DNA of 64,000 nt from Parus major (taxonomy: Eukaryota > Chordata > Aves > Passeriformes > Paridae). Numbering within the stretch: position 1 is the stretch's first letter; every line of letters starts with the position of its first letter. The stretch spans positions 27,973,634-28,037,633 of the forward strand of contig NC_031776.1 in assembly GCF_001522545.3 (NCBI RefSeq), in the 5' to 3' direction. The notes below the pieces were generated by a model. It ran no database searches and had not been told where the DNA came from. It saw only the letters and a list, made by a program, of their open reading frames with translations. Shown one piece after another: positions 1 to 8,898 of the stretch. Made by a program: the position numbers and the translations under genes.

Positions 1-1155
1 TCAAACAAGTATTACAATTCTGACATCAGTAAAGCAACTGGATATTAAATTTTACCAGTTGTTCTTTAGCATCTTTCTAAGTTTCTGCCAAGTATTAATC
101 CTTTTTGTTTCCTAGTAGCTTTCTCTACATTACATTATTCATCAGTGTATTACTAGATGATTTCAAGCTTTTTTCCAGGTTCATGGCTTAGATCATACAA
201 CTATCACATGAGAATTTGTCAGCAGCAGTTATAAATGGGACATAGCACAGACGAGTCTCAGAGATTTTAGGGCTTCTGTTCAGAAGATTAAAATCAAATA
301 CTGGACTTAACCATGTCTGAACACAGTTATTCAGGAGGCTGTGAAGGTATGGGGGCTATTTTAGCAGCCCACAGAGGAAGACATAACCACCACTTGGGAA
401 CTGAGAGGAGCTGGTATAGGCTGAGGAATGGGCCAGATAACTCAGTCCTGCCTGTAAAGTGGCTACTGAGCAAACTGGGGAATGGTGGAGGCAATGGTTT
501 GACTCTCCCCAGCTCTGACCTTAAAGGTAAGAGCACAAGTCTAATCTCCAGTGTGCATGAGCTGACTTTGAGAAATGGATCTTGTAGGGGCTGCTACTTG
601 TGATAAAGTTCATGCCCTTTAGTAAGACATCTTCATGTTTTCTGGGATTGATGTTTTGAACAACTGCACTAGTAAAGCTGCTGATGCCAGGTAAACTGCC
701 TGGTGAGAGCCAAATTAGGATGATCAGGCCTGTAGTTTGCCAGCTGTTTAGAGTTTGCTTTTGGGCTGCAGGTTGTGTGGGGTGCAGTCAGCACTGAGGC
801 TGGGTGAGAGCTCAGCACAAGAGCTGCCTGCACCAGGCTCTCAGAACAGACCCCTGGGAACCCCACCCCGTGTTACTGCCCAAGGGGCAGGAGCTGACCA
901 GTGGAGCCAACCCATCTTAGCAGTGCTTACATGTTCCAAGCTTTATTAACATGTTGCAAATGTGTGTCAATAACTGAAACTAAAATGCTTTGCAGAAAGT
1001 GACTGTTAACCGAAGGTAACTCTGAAAATGTTTCACTCTCTCGCATCCCCATGCTCACGCCTCGCTTCACCTTTCTATCATACATCTGGCACATCTGTAC
1101 AACCTCTCTTTCCTCCCCTCATACACAGTCCCTCTTTCATGCCACTTCCTTACAG
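1..1155 (+). other. KALRN: KALRN intron (5' part outside window)
   Basis: Intronic sequence leading to the first exon in the window. No upstream kalirin exon is recognisable. The last 80 bases form a strong pyrimidine-rich tract (many C/T runs from about 1105) ending in TTACAG at 1150-1155. The open frames here are short, lack family resemblance and are treated as chance. Confidence 0.75.
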
Positions 1156-1347
1156 AAGACACACCAGAGTGCCCTGCAGGTCCAGCAGAAGGCCGAAGTG
1201 TTGCTGCAGGCTGGACATTACGATGCCGATGCCATCAGAGAATGTGCTGAGAAGGTGGCTCTGCACTGGCAGCAGCTGATGCTGAAGATGGAGGACAGGC
1301 TCAAACTTGTCAATGCCTCCGTGGCCTTTTATAAAACCTCTGAGCAG
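1156..1347 (+). CDS. KALRN: KALRN exon a: spectrin repeat segment (64 codons)
   Basis: Kalirin activates Rac1/RhoG and organises the actin cytoskeleton, notably in neurons. This exon encodes local residues 1-64 of the window's kalirin segment, an alpha-helical spectrin repeat stretch containing HWQQLMLKMEDRLKLVNASV, which is near-identical between kalirin and TRIO. The earlier part, with LLQAGHYDADAIRECAEK, is kalirin-like rather than TRIO-like. It begins in phase 0 after TTACAG and ends in phase 0 at CAG followed by the donor GTGAGC. The frame continues into the intron to a stop near 1400, but that tail is not conserved. Spectrin repeats in this family form the scaffold that binds partner proteins and influences GEF activity. 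Confidence 0.95.
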
Positions 1348-4207
1348 GTGAGCTGGACACTGTCATTTCTGGGCTATAGCAAACCAAGTCTGAATCAGTA
1401 AAAATTCTTTCTTTGACAAGTAACACCAAAAAGAACCGAGACTCAAACCAAACCAAACATAACATCCTTCCCCCTGAAAAAAAAAAGACAAAGAGCAGCA
1501 TGAAGTTTTTAGTAACTTTCATCCTAAAGTTTTCAGTGTAGCAATATAATTTATGAAGGTGCATTTTTTGTTGGGTTTGTTTTTCAATTTACCCCTTTCA
1601 AACAGGATTAATTTTTGAAATCCCACCACTTTTGTTTCAAGTTCTCATGATACTTAGTTTTGAGGAATGTAAGTCTGCTTTTCCTTGAGAACTGCTTGCA
1701 ATTAATTTATTGTTACTTTGTGAGCCAATGTTTTCACTAGTACTTAAATACAACCATGCCAAAAAAGATGCCAAGATTGGAAGGGATTTTTCTTACATCC
1801 ACCTGCAACACAGATAATTACAGCAGGAACCCATTATATGCTAACACAACTCTACTTTATTCCAGGTGTTCATGAATTGCAAAACACATTCCAGTTGGCT
1901 GCTGGCATGGTGGGATTATTCATCCCTTGCACAAGCAGGTGCCCTTTATACTGTAGTCAGTGAGAATTAGTGTCACAGTGTGGCTACTCGAGCAGCCTAG
2001 GCTGATGTCAATTACTGCAGCCAGGCAGTTGGTGTTAGCAGGGACACTGCAGGAACCTGTGGTTTTACACAAAAGGCAGCAGAGATTGCCAGGACATTTT
2101 CTATTGTTATTGTCACACAGTGAGATCCTCAATTAGAAAACCAGACAGAGGAAGATTTTTAACACAACTAGATAATTCATTAGAGAAAGAGTGTAGTTTT
2201 CCTTAACTTGGAGGCTGTAGATGATCCTTGGGCCACTTTTTGGTATAATTTGTTTAATGTATTTTTAAGACAGTTTAAGAGGAATTCATTCCTTATAATT
2301 AATATATTTCACTGAGAAGAGTTTCAAACAGATTTACAGTCCCTGATGCATTCAAGACCAAAATGAATTACTACTGATGGAGGAGTGTGAGAAATGAAAA
2401 CTGTTAGGGGATTCATTAGAGCTTTAGACGGTTAAATGTGCTGGCCAAAATATGCATTGCCAGTAATTTATCAGTTCAATCTCTTCCTGTTTCCAAGTCT
2501 CAGATAAGCATACTGCAGTGCCCACCAGTTCATTCACTGGTTGTGTCTATTCAGCAAATGTGTAGGGCAAAAATCGTTCAGTCTTTGAATGCTCATGAAC
2601 TCATGCTGCAAGCCTGTCATCTTCTCTTGGGCTGCACAGCTGATCTACAGTCCTTAAGGGTCTGCTCCCTGACTGCCTGACAGTGGAGTGAATAATTTAC
2701 TGGATCCTGAATGCTCTGAGTATCTAGAAAAAGGAGCTAAAAGAACAGGGAGAGTGTCACATGCAGCCAAACTTTTTCATGCCTGTCTTCCCCAAGTATA
2801 TTATGTTCTTGATATTAGTGGTGAAACCCTGGATTTCAAATAACCCAGTTTCTCTCTGACTTCATTGACAGCCTATTTTATATTCACTTCTCTCATCACC
2901 CTAACAGAAAAACGGTGTTTGCCTGTGCAGGGACAATTCTTTCTGGAAATATGTGAATCCCAGGCAGTCCATTTATTTTCATTCTTTAAGCCACCAAAGT
3001 CCAATAGAATGTCAAGGTTTTCAAGAAGTAAAATGGAAATGCTTTTCTGTGCCTAAATAACACATGAAGCACTTGCTCTTCACTAAATTGAGGTTGAATG
3101 CTGGTTTGCATCCAAGCAAGAAGATGATTTCAGATTGCCAAGTGCATGAGGTCCTTGCATAATGCATAGTGAATAAGCCTGGCAGCAGGATCAGTTACCA
3201 GCTCACCTTAGTTTTAAAGGGGACTTAAAAGTGGACTTCAATGTGCTGTTGATCAGAGTTACATGAAAATGGCCTGTGATAGTGGGGATGATTGGGGAGT
3301 AATTCTGGAGTCTCCTCCAGACAGTGCTCTTAATCACGTTGGGTCCCCTGAATTACAACTGTGTTCATACTAAAGCTGCAAGAGTGAGCAGGAAGAAGAT
3401 GGACATTGCTACCTGGATCCCAACAATAACTGACTGGGTCATCTCAGCTCTGGAGTCTGTAGGAAGAGCCCTCTGGGAAAGAAGAAGAAAGTTCCAAATG
3501 TCCTGGGAAACTTTTGCTGTGTCTGCACAGGCCACTGAGAATAGTCTCAGGATCTGCAACATAAAAGACTCAGCCTTGTCTGAGGCAAATGCCTAATTTC
3601 CAGTGTTGGTTAATTTACCTCATTTCCATTGTTCTACTATTCTACCAAGACAGAACATGTGTGTGTGAGCCCTGTGCAATGGAGACCTGCATCCAGCTAG
3701 ATTGTGACCCTGATTTAAAGTCTATTGGTTTCCATCAGCCTTTAAAAAATCTGTATAGTGAGCAACTTAAATGCAGCTGAGGAGAATTAGTTCCAGCTTC
3801 AGACTTTGTTTCAGGAAAGTATTTAAGCCTGTGCTTTTCTTTAAGTATGTGTTAAGTCCCTTGACTTCAGTAGGATTTAAACATGTTCTAGAATAGGGAT
3901 TGTTTCCTGAATCATTCACTGGGGCTGGACTGACCCTTAATTCAGCCTTCTGTGTTTCCTCCCATTATTCATTAGAAGAGAAAAATGATTTATTGGCCTT
4001 AAACCAGATAAATTGTATCCCAAATAATAAAGATCGCTATGGGTAAGAAAAACACCTGATCATTCTGTCTAGGGCCTGTTTTATACCCAGTTACCCCCAT
4101 GCTGTGGCCCATAGTACAAAAATGAAATGTCATTGACCTATATTGAATGTTCTACTCCTGGTTATGATTGTGGCTAACTGAATTGCTGTGCTATGGACAT
4201 GTTTCAG
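1348..4207 (+). other. KALRN: KALRN intron
   Basis: A 2.9-kb AT-rich intron between two phase-0 exons. I see no exon-like frame, RNA gene or intact repeat. A stretch around 2218-2240 faintly resembles the 3' end of an avian CR1 element but is too short to call. It ends in GTTTCAG at 4201-4207. Confidence 0.75.
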
Positions 4208-4357
4208 GTGTGCAGCGTGTTAGAGAGTTTGGAGCAGGAATACAGACGGGATGAAGACTGGTGTGGAGGCCGAGATAAACTTGGACCAGCAGCTGAGATA
4301 GACCATGTCATCCCTCTGATCAGCAAACATCTGGAACAGAAGGAGGCTTTTCTCAAG
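4208..4357 (+). CDS. KALRN: KALRN exon b: spectrin repeat segment (50 codons)
   Basis: Local residues 65-114, beginning VCSVLESLEQEY and ending SKHLEQKEAFLK. This is the helix linker between two late spectrin repeats. The DEDWCGGRDKLGP stretch in the middle is a family signature that is shared with small changes by TRIO; the RD before KLGP matches kalirin. The exon is 150 bases, phase 0 at both ends, so skipping it would keep frame. The acceptor is GTTTCAG. The donor AAG|GTCTGA is weak compared with the usual GTAAGT. Exact product identity rests on recognising the family sequence, not on a search. Confidence 0.95.
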
Positions 4358-5257
4358 GTCTGATTTTAGTTCTCTAATAAATCAGGAAAAGTCTCCATTA
4401 AGTAGACAATTCAGAGCAGTGTTGGTAAGTTTGAGAGGAGGCTCTGCTGTATAATTCCAGTTCAGCTACTGGCTGGCTGTATAAACCCTAGGCCAGTTTT
4501 ACTTTGTTATAGCAGGGGTAATGAGCATTATTATCAATACATATCTCAGAGAGATGCCATCAAGACCAATTAGGTGGTGTTTGTGCTTGCAGGATGTTAG
4601 TTGTGCTGGTTCAAAGTTCAGTTCTTAAAATTGCACCATAAATGACAGGTATTATACATCATTTTGGTGTTGGCTTGTACAAACCATCCAGCATTTCAAA
4701 TTTTGTCCTCCAAGACAATAACTGAAGAACTAATAGTAATTGAAGCAATTTTGTCTCTGCAAAGCAGCACTAGGATGGAAAGAGAGATTTCTTCCAAGTG
4801 CAGCTTTGGAAGAGCCAGGGATCTCCCAGGCTGAAAAATGAAATGTCAGCCAGCCTCTCACGTGCCACTAAAACAGATACACAACAAGAAACTACACTTG
4901 CAGTCAAGACTTAAGAAATTACACCTCTAGATTTTTACATTTTTTGAAACAATGAGTACTTTTCTTTAGAGATGGGTTAGATTTGGTTAGACAGAAAATG
5001 TGTGAGGTGCTAGTTCTTAACAAGCAGTTGTTTTATTACTTTGCCTTAAAATTAGCCACTATATTAAATATTACTCATGTTTTAATACATCTGTGAGACT
5101 GTTAGTTTATTAGCTGAGTTTATTGACTCTTAGCTGAAATTGTTATCTTCTCCAATGAAAGAGAACTCCTTGTAGTATAAGCAAGAGCTCCCTTGGTCCC
5201 CTTTGCTTTCTTTGCTCATCTTTACTGATTCTTTTTGTTGGGGGCTGTTCTCCCTAG
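4358..5257 (+). other. KALRN: KALRN intron
   Basis: A 0.9-kb intron with nothing recognisable. It ends in the acceptor CTCCCTAG at 5250-5257, preceded by a T-rich tract. Confidence 0.75.
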
Positions 5258-5372
5258 GCCTGTACCCTGGCCCGGAGGAACGCCGAGGTGTTCCTCAAGT
5301 ACATCCACAGGAACAACGTCAGCATGCCCGGAGTGGCGAGCCACACCAGAGGGCCCGAGCAGCAGGTCAAAG
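5258..5372 (+). CDS. KALRN: KALRN exon c: spectrin repeat segment (38 codons + 1 base)
   Basis: Local residues 115-152 plus one base, beginning ACTLARRNAEVFLKYIHRN and ending GPEQQVK. The NNVSMPGVASHTRGPEQQ part separates kalirin from TRIO, where the matching stretch differs, and is one of the better arguments for the gene name. The exon is richer in G+C and CpG than the flanking introns. It ends in phase 1, and the remaining base pairs with CC at the next exon to make an alanine codon. The donor is GTTGGT. The helices belong to the eighth/ninth spectrin repeats in the usual numbering (inferred). Confidence 0.95.
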
Positions 5373-5732
5373 GTTGGTGCACCAGAGTACTGAAGGTCTG
5401 GTTTGCCTCCCCCTCTGCAGGGTGCTCCTCCTGCAGTCTGTGAATGTGCTCAGAAGGCAAACTCTGTTCTAGCATCATTTCCTTTACCAGATCACTCTGC
5501 AACTATACGTGTTTTGTGGTGGTATCTTGTGGATGTGGTCTGAGGGTTTGGTTTTGGGGTTATTTGAAGCAGCCCCTTTGAATCAATGCTTGTTTTTAAG
5601 AAGTGTGATTTTGGGCTCTCTGCTTTTGGGAACAAGGTCCAGGCAAAGTGATTCAATTCATCGTTTCACAGCTTATTTCTGAATGCACTCAAGGAATCCC
5701 TAGTGATGCAGATGTTTTCCTTTGCCCTACAG
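5373..5732 (+). other. KALRN: KALRN intron (short)
   Basis: A 360-base intron with no feature other than its splice sites; the acceptor is TTGCCCTACAG. Confidence 0.8.
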
Positions 5733-5848
5733 CCATTCTGAGCGAGCTGTTGCAGAGGGAGAATCGGGTCCTTCACTTCTGGACCCTGAAGAAGCGGAGA
5801 TTAGATCAGTGCCAGCAATATGTTGTCTTTGAGCGCAGTGCCAAGCAG
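5733..5848 (+). CDS. KALRN: KALRN exon d: spectrin repeat segment (38 codons, split first codon)
   Basis: Local residues 153-191. The segment AILSELLQRENRVLHFWTL followed by KKRRLDQCQQYVVFERSAKQ is characteristic: kalirin has HFWTLKKRR where TRIO has a different tryptophan-containing version. The exon enters in phase 1 and leaves in phase 0; together with the preceding exon it gives exactly 77 codons. The donor is CAG|GTAGTG. The role is structural, a helix of the spectrin repeat array N-terminal to GEF1. Confidence 0.95.
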
Positions 5849-6406
5849 GTAGTGTGAAAACCCCACCTTGTCCTTCCATCCCAGCAATGTGCAAAATCTC
5901 CATGTAACACCTCTGTGTGGGGCTCCTGTGGCAATCTCAGGTTGTGTTTAAACACTGTTAGTTTTGAAAACGTGGCAAATGTAGGTTTTAAAACAACTTA
6001 AGACAATTTCAAAACTCAACAACAAAATTCACTATTTTTCTCACCTCAGATTAATTTCTGTACTTGTTCATTTGTTTGAAAGTAAATATAAGAGCAAACT
6101 TGTTTTATTGAGCTGTTTCTGAATGAGAGAACTGTTTTCCCTGCAGCTTATATAGGTAGAATTCCCTACACTCTTTTTTGTCCTAGGAAACACAGAGTAC
6201 CACTTTGTATCCTTTCCCACCCGCTTTCATTATTTTATTCTTTTTGTGTATTCCTAGACAGTGTTTTAGTATACAGGGTATTAAGTCCCAATGCATTTGA
6301 TATTCTTTGTCTGGCAGGTTTGTTTATTTTTTTTGTCAGAGGATTACTTCTTGAAATACAAAAACTGTTTATTTTGTTTTTGCTTTGGTGTTTTTGATAT
6401 TCACAG
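5849..6406 (+). other. KALRN: KALRN intron
   Basis: A 558-base AT-rich intron without recognisable content. The acceptor is ATTCACAG, preceded by a T-rich stretch from about 6318. Confidence 0.8.
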
Positions 6407-6529
6407 GCCTTAGACTGGATCCAAGAAACAGGCGAATATTACCTCTCTACTCACAACTCCACAGGGGAATCAGCAGAAGAAACTCAGGAGCTCCTGAAGG
6501 AATATGGGGAATTCAGAGTACCTGCCAAA
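6407..6529 (+). CDS. KALRN: KALRN exon e: spectrin repeat segment (41 codons)
   Basis: Local residues 192-232, beginning ALDWIQETGEYYLSTHNS and ending EYGEFRVPAK. This corresponds to the start of the last spectrin repeat before GEF1. The phrase ETQELLKEYGEFRVPAK matches kalirin. Compared with the mammalian protein as I recall it, THNS replaces THTS and ESAEE replaces ETTEE, ordinary substitutions. Phase 0 at both ends and 123 bases long, so it could be skipped in frame. The donor is AAA|GTAAAC. The following intron holds the retroviral insertion. Confidence 0.95.
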
Positions 6530-8363
6530 GTAAACAGTTCCTTTAATCTAATTATACCATCTACTTTAGTCTGTATTTATGGTCCCATTTCAGTACCTTA
6601 AATCTCTGTAATAATATTCTCTTGATTTTATAGTTGCCCTCTAAAAATTCCTAGTCCTGAAGACAAATGACTTTTGAGAACTTTTAGCAAGATATAGACA
6701 CAAAAAGGAGGTTTTTTCCACCTTGATTAGTAGTGGTTATAGAAAATTTCTGTTCCTATCAGAAGGAAGAGAAAGTCCATTTTCATAGAGAGTTCACAGC
6801 AATCTAATAAGACATTCCATCCTCAAACAATCACTCCAGAATGGCATAGAGTGACTAATTGATCTGAGCACATCCAAGGTCACAATGGACTCCTGGTCTC
6901 TTTCTTCTGTCATTAAAACCACAATTTGTCTCACTAATTCCAGCTGGGTTGATCACAGATGATCATTTATCTCATTAGAAATAATCTGCTGATCCCACCA
7001 AAGTACTTTAAATAGATGAGTCTTTAAACTCTGGGGTGAACATTTTTGAATACAAAACTGCATTACCAAGAATATATTAATTTATATGGAGCAATTCTGG
7101 GAAATCTGGTGGGGTTTACACAGGAATGGTGATTGGATCTGTTTCAGACAAATTAATTCAAACCATGGGTAATTTATAGACAGTGAATCCACAGGGGTAT
7201 TAACAGTCTTTGATAAGGATGTAAATTGCAGAGTTGGACTGCAGGAAGACCATGGCTTTGGCATTATGTAGCTGCATTTAACTGTGTCCTGAAATTGATC
7301 TTCTATAATCCTTAAATTCCTCCTTAGGCTGTCCATGCTTGTATGGGTTTGATTCACGTGCTTTGTGGTGTTCTTGTCCACTTCTTTTAGCTTAGCTTGC
7401 ATGTTTCTGAAAACGTGAGATAACTAGCAGTGGATGGAAGGTAATTTCTTCAGACAGGACACATATGACATGTTTTTTAACTACTTCTGAATTCTAACCA
7501 CACATAATTACTCTCCCTAAAATTACATTCTGGTTCATAATTTTTTATCAGAATAATCCAAATTCGTAACAAAGTTTCCAAACCGTTTGGACTCTTGACT
7601 TAGCCTAGGATTGAATTTTAGATGTTGTTCATTATTAACCATTACTGCCTGTTTCTTTCACTGGCACATCTAAGTCTTGCTTCCTTGGGCTTTTCTACGG
7701 CTCCTACTGATGACGTAGAATATTTTCACTGCCATAGGCAATCTGGTAAATGCATGTCATTCCCAGACTGATGTTATTCTCAAATTAAGCTGTAGCTGAA
7801 GGTTTTCCTGGTCCCAGTAACTTTCTGGCCAAACCAGAAAAATTGTTTGGAATGCAAAACCACCAGTAGCTTTTGGGAAAGATCACCCTGTAAATACTAC
7901 AGGAAGTTAGATTTTTACATCACCATACCTAGCCTTGCTTAGGTACCCATTTGATTTGTTAGGATGATGTCTGATTCAGCTCTTAATCTATTATGGTGCT
8001 GAAAGTTCTTTAATTTAGCTTCATGTTGAAATCTGCTGGATGTTTTCTGGTGTGATGTGTGTTTGTCCATGTGTGGTCTGATCACTGATAATGTCAAGTA
8101 TCTGTCAGCGTGTCTTGCTTCAGGCATGGTGGAACATCCTCTCTGTCTTTGACAACAGGCTTGCCAGTGCCTCATTTCCTGGGATAGATTTGGAGTTACA
8201 GCTAACTAGTTTATAACTAGGTCCTATGGGCCAGTTTTGAATAAGGGGCTGTCAGAGTCTAAGTGGAATAGAAAACATCTCCGGGAGGTTTGGGGGTTCA
8301 GTGTGTTCTTTGGAGTTCAGGCATCTTTTAGCTGGTTCTAACTGCACCTAAAATAAAATACTG
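6530..8363 (+). other. KALRN: KALRN intron, part left of the provirus
   Basis: AT-rich intron sequence between exon e and the retroviral insertion. A minus-strand open frame at 7082-7402 has a coiled-coil-like composition in its first 40 residues, but I recognise no family (see findings). Nothing else is supported. Confidence 0.7.
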
Positions 8364-8591
8364 GTGGAGTGTGGTGGTCCACAGCTGGCCTGGAGGCCTC
8401 ACAGTTATAAACAGTCCCAACTTTATAATTGAAATGTGATTGATTATATAATTACCTCGCTTATGTAACTGGAGCAGTAAGGCCCGTTGGAGACAGGCCC
8501 AGGCCGTTGGGGATTCGGGCTGCTATTGGCTGGCTGGGCTGGGTGGCGACTGGCTCAGCCAATGGGGATTGACCACACGTGCCTTCCGGTC

Positions 8592-8598
8592 TATATAA
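8592..8598 (+). promoter_or_regulatory. TATA box of 5' LTR
   Basis: TATATAA in the LTR, 33 bases 3' of a CCAAT box and 12 bases 5' of the poly(A) signal. It reads toward KALRN exons, so any residual LTR promoter activity would be sense to the gene. Confidence 0.75.
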
Positions 8599-8609
8599 GA
8601 AGAGGTCCC

Positions 8610-8615
8610 AATAAA
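8610..8615 (+). terminator. Poly(A) signal AATAAA of 5' LTR
   Basis: Canonical hexamer in the R region of the 5' LTR, in sense to KALRN. It could in principle terminate KALRN transcripts between exons e and f. The 3' LTR has the weaker AGTAAA at the same place (12388-12393). Confidence 0.7.
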
Positions 8616-8678
8616 GTTGCTGCAGGACCTTTGGATGTGTTTGTCGCTGTCCTGCCTCCGATACATCACTGTGACATC

Positions 8679-8697
8679 TGGTGAACCCCAAAGTGAT
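8679..8697 (+). other. Retroviral primer binding site, tRNA-Trp type
   Basis: TGGTGAACCCCAAAGTGAT starts two bases after the LTR end. It matches the tRNA-Trp primer site of avian sarcoma-leukosis viruses (TGGTGACCCCGACGTGAT) with one inserted A and two substitutions; the G-to-A change fits CpG decay. This places the element among avian class II retroviruses. Confidence 0.8.
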
Positions 8698-8898
8698 TTC
8701 AACAAGCCCCCGTGTGTAGAGCAGAGGAGGCAGGAAGGCAGTGGGAACGGCTGCCTGCAGTGTGCAGAGCTGCTACCCGTGGCGTGTAGAGCCGCGGAAC
8801 CCCGGCAAAGGCAGAGTGCAGAGCTGCAGAAGACGCTGTGGAGAGCCGTGTTTGGGTCCAGACTCCCTCCCTCTTTGGGGAATTAAGAAGCCACTGGG
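8698..8898 (+). other. Retroviral leader with repeated GTG(T/C)AGAGC
   Basis: The untranslated leader between primer site and gag start. It is relatively CpG-rich and contains four copies of the nine-base word GTG(T/C)AGAGC, at 8714, 8762, 8784 and 8816. Retroviral packaging signals normally lie in this interval, so the repeats may be part of a former packaging structure; that is inference. Confidence 0.6.

Larger units (their letters stand above)
8370..8676 (+). repeat. 5' LTR of the endogenous retrovirus
   Basis: A 307-base LTR beginning TGTGGTGG and ending GTGACA. It contains an inverted CCAAT box (ATTGG, 8525-8529), a CCAAT box (8559-8563), a TATATAA box (8592-8598) and a canonical AATAAA poly(A) signal (8610-8615), the normal order of a U3-R-U5 unit. 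Nearly the whole sequence is repeated at 12145-12461. Confidence 0.95.

Noticed and set aside
1348..1401. In-frame extension of exon a into the intron
   Set aside because: The standard donor GTGAGC at 1348 is followed by a correct continuation in exon b; the extension has no conservation with kalirin.
2215..2260. Possible CR1 LINE 3' end
   Set aside because: Only about 15 bases resemble the CR1 tail and no CR1 body or terminal repeats are present.
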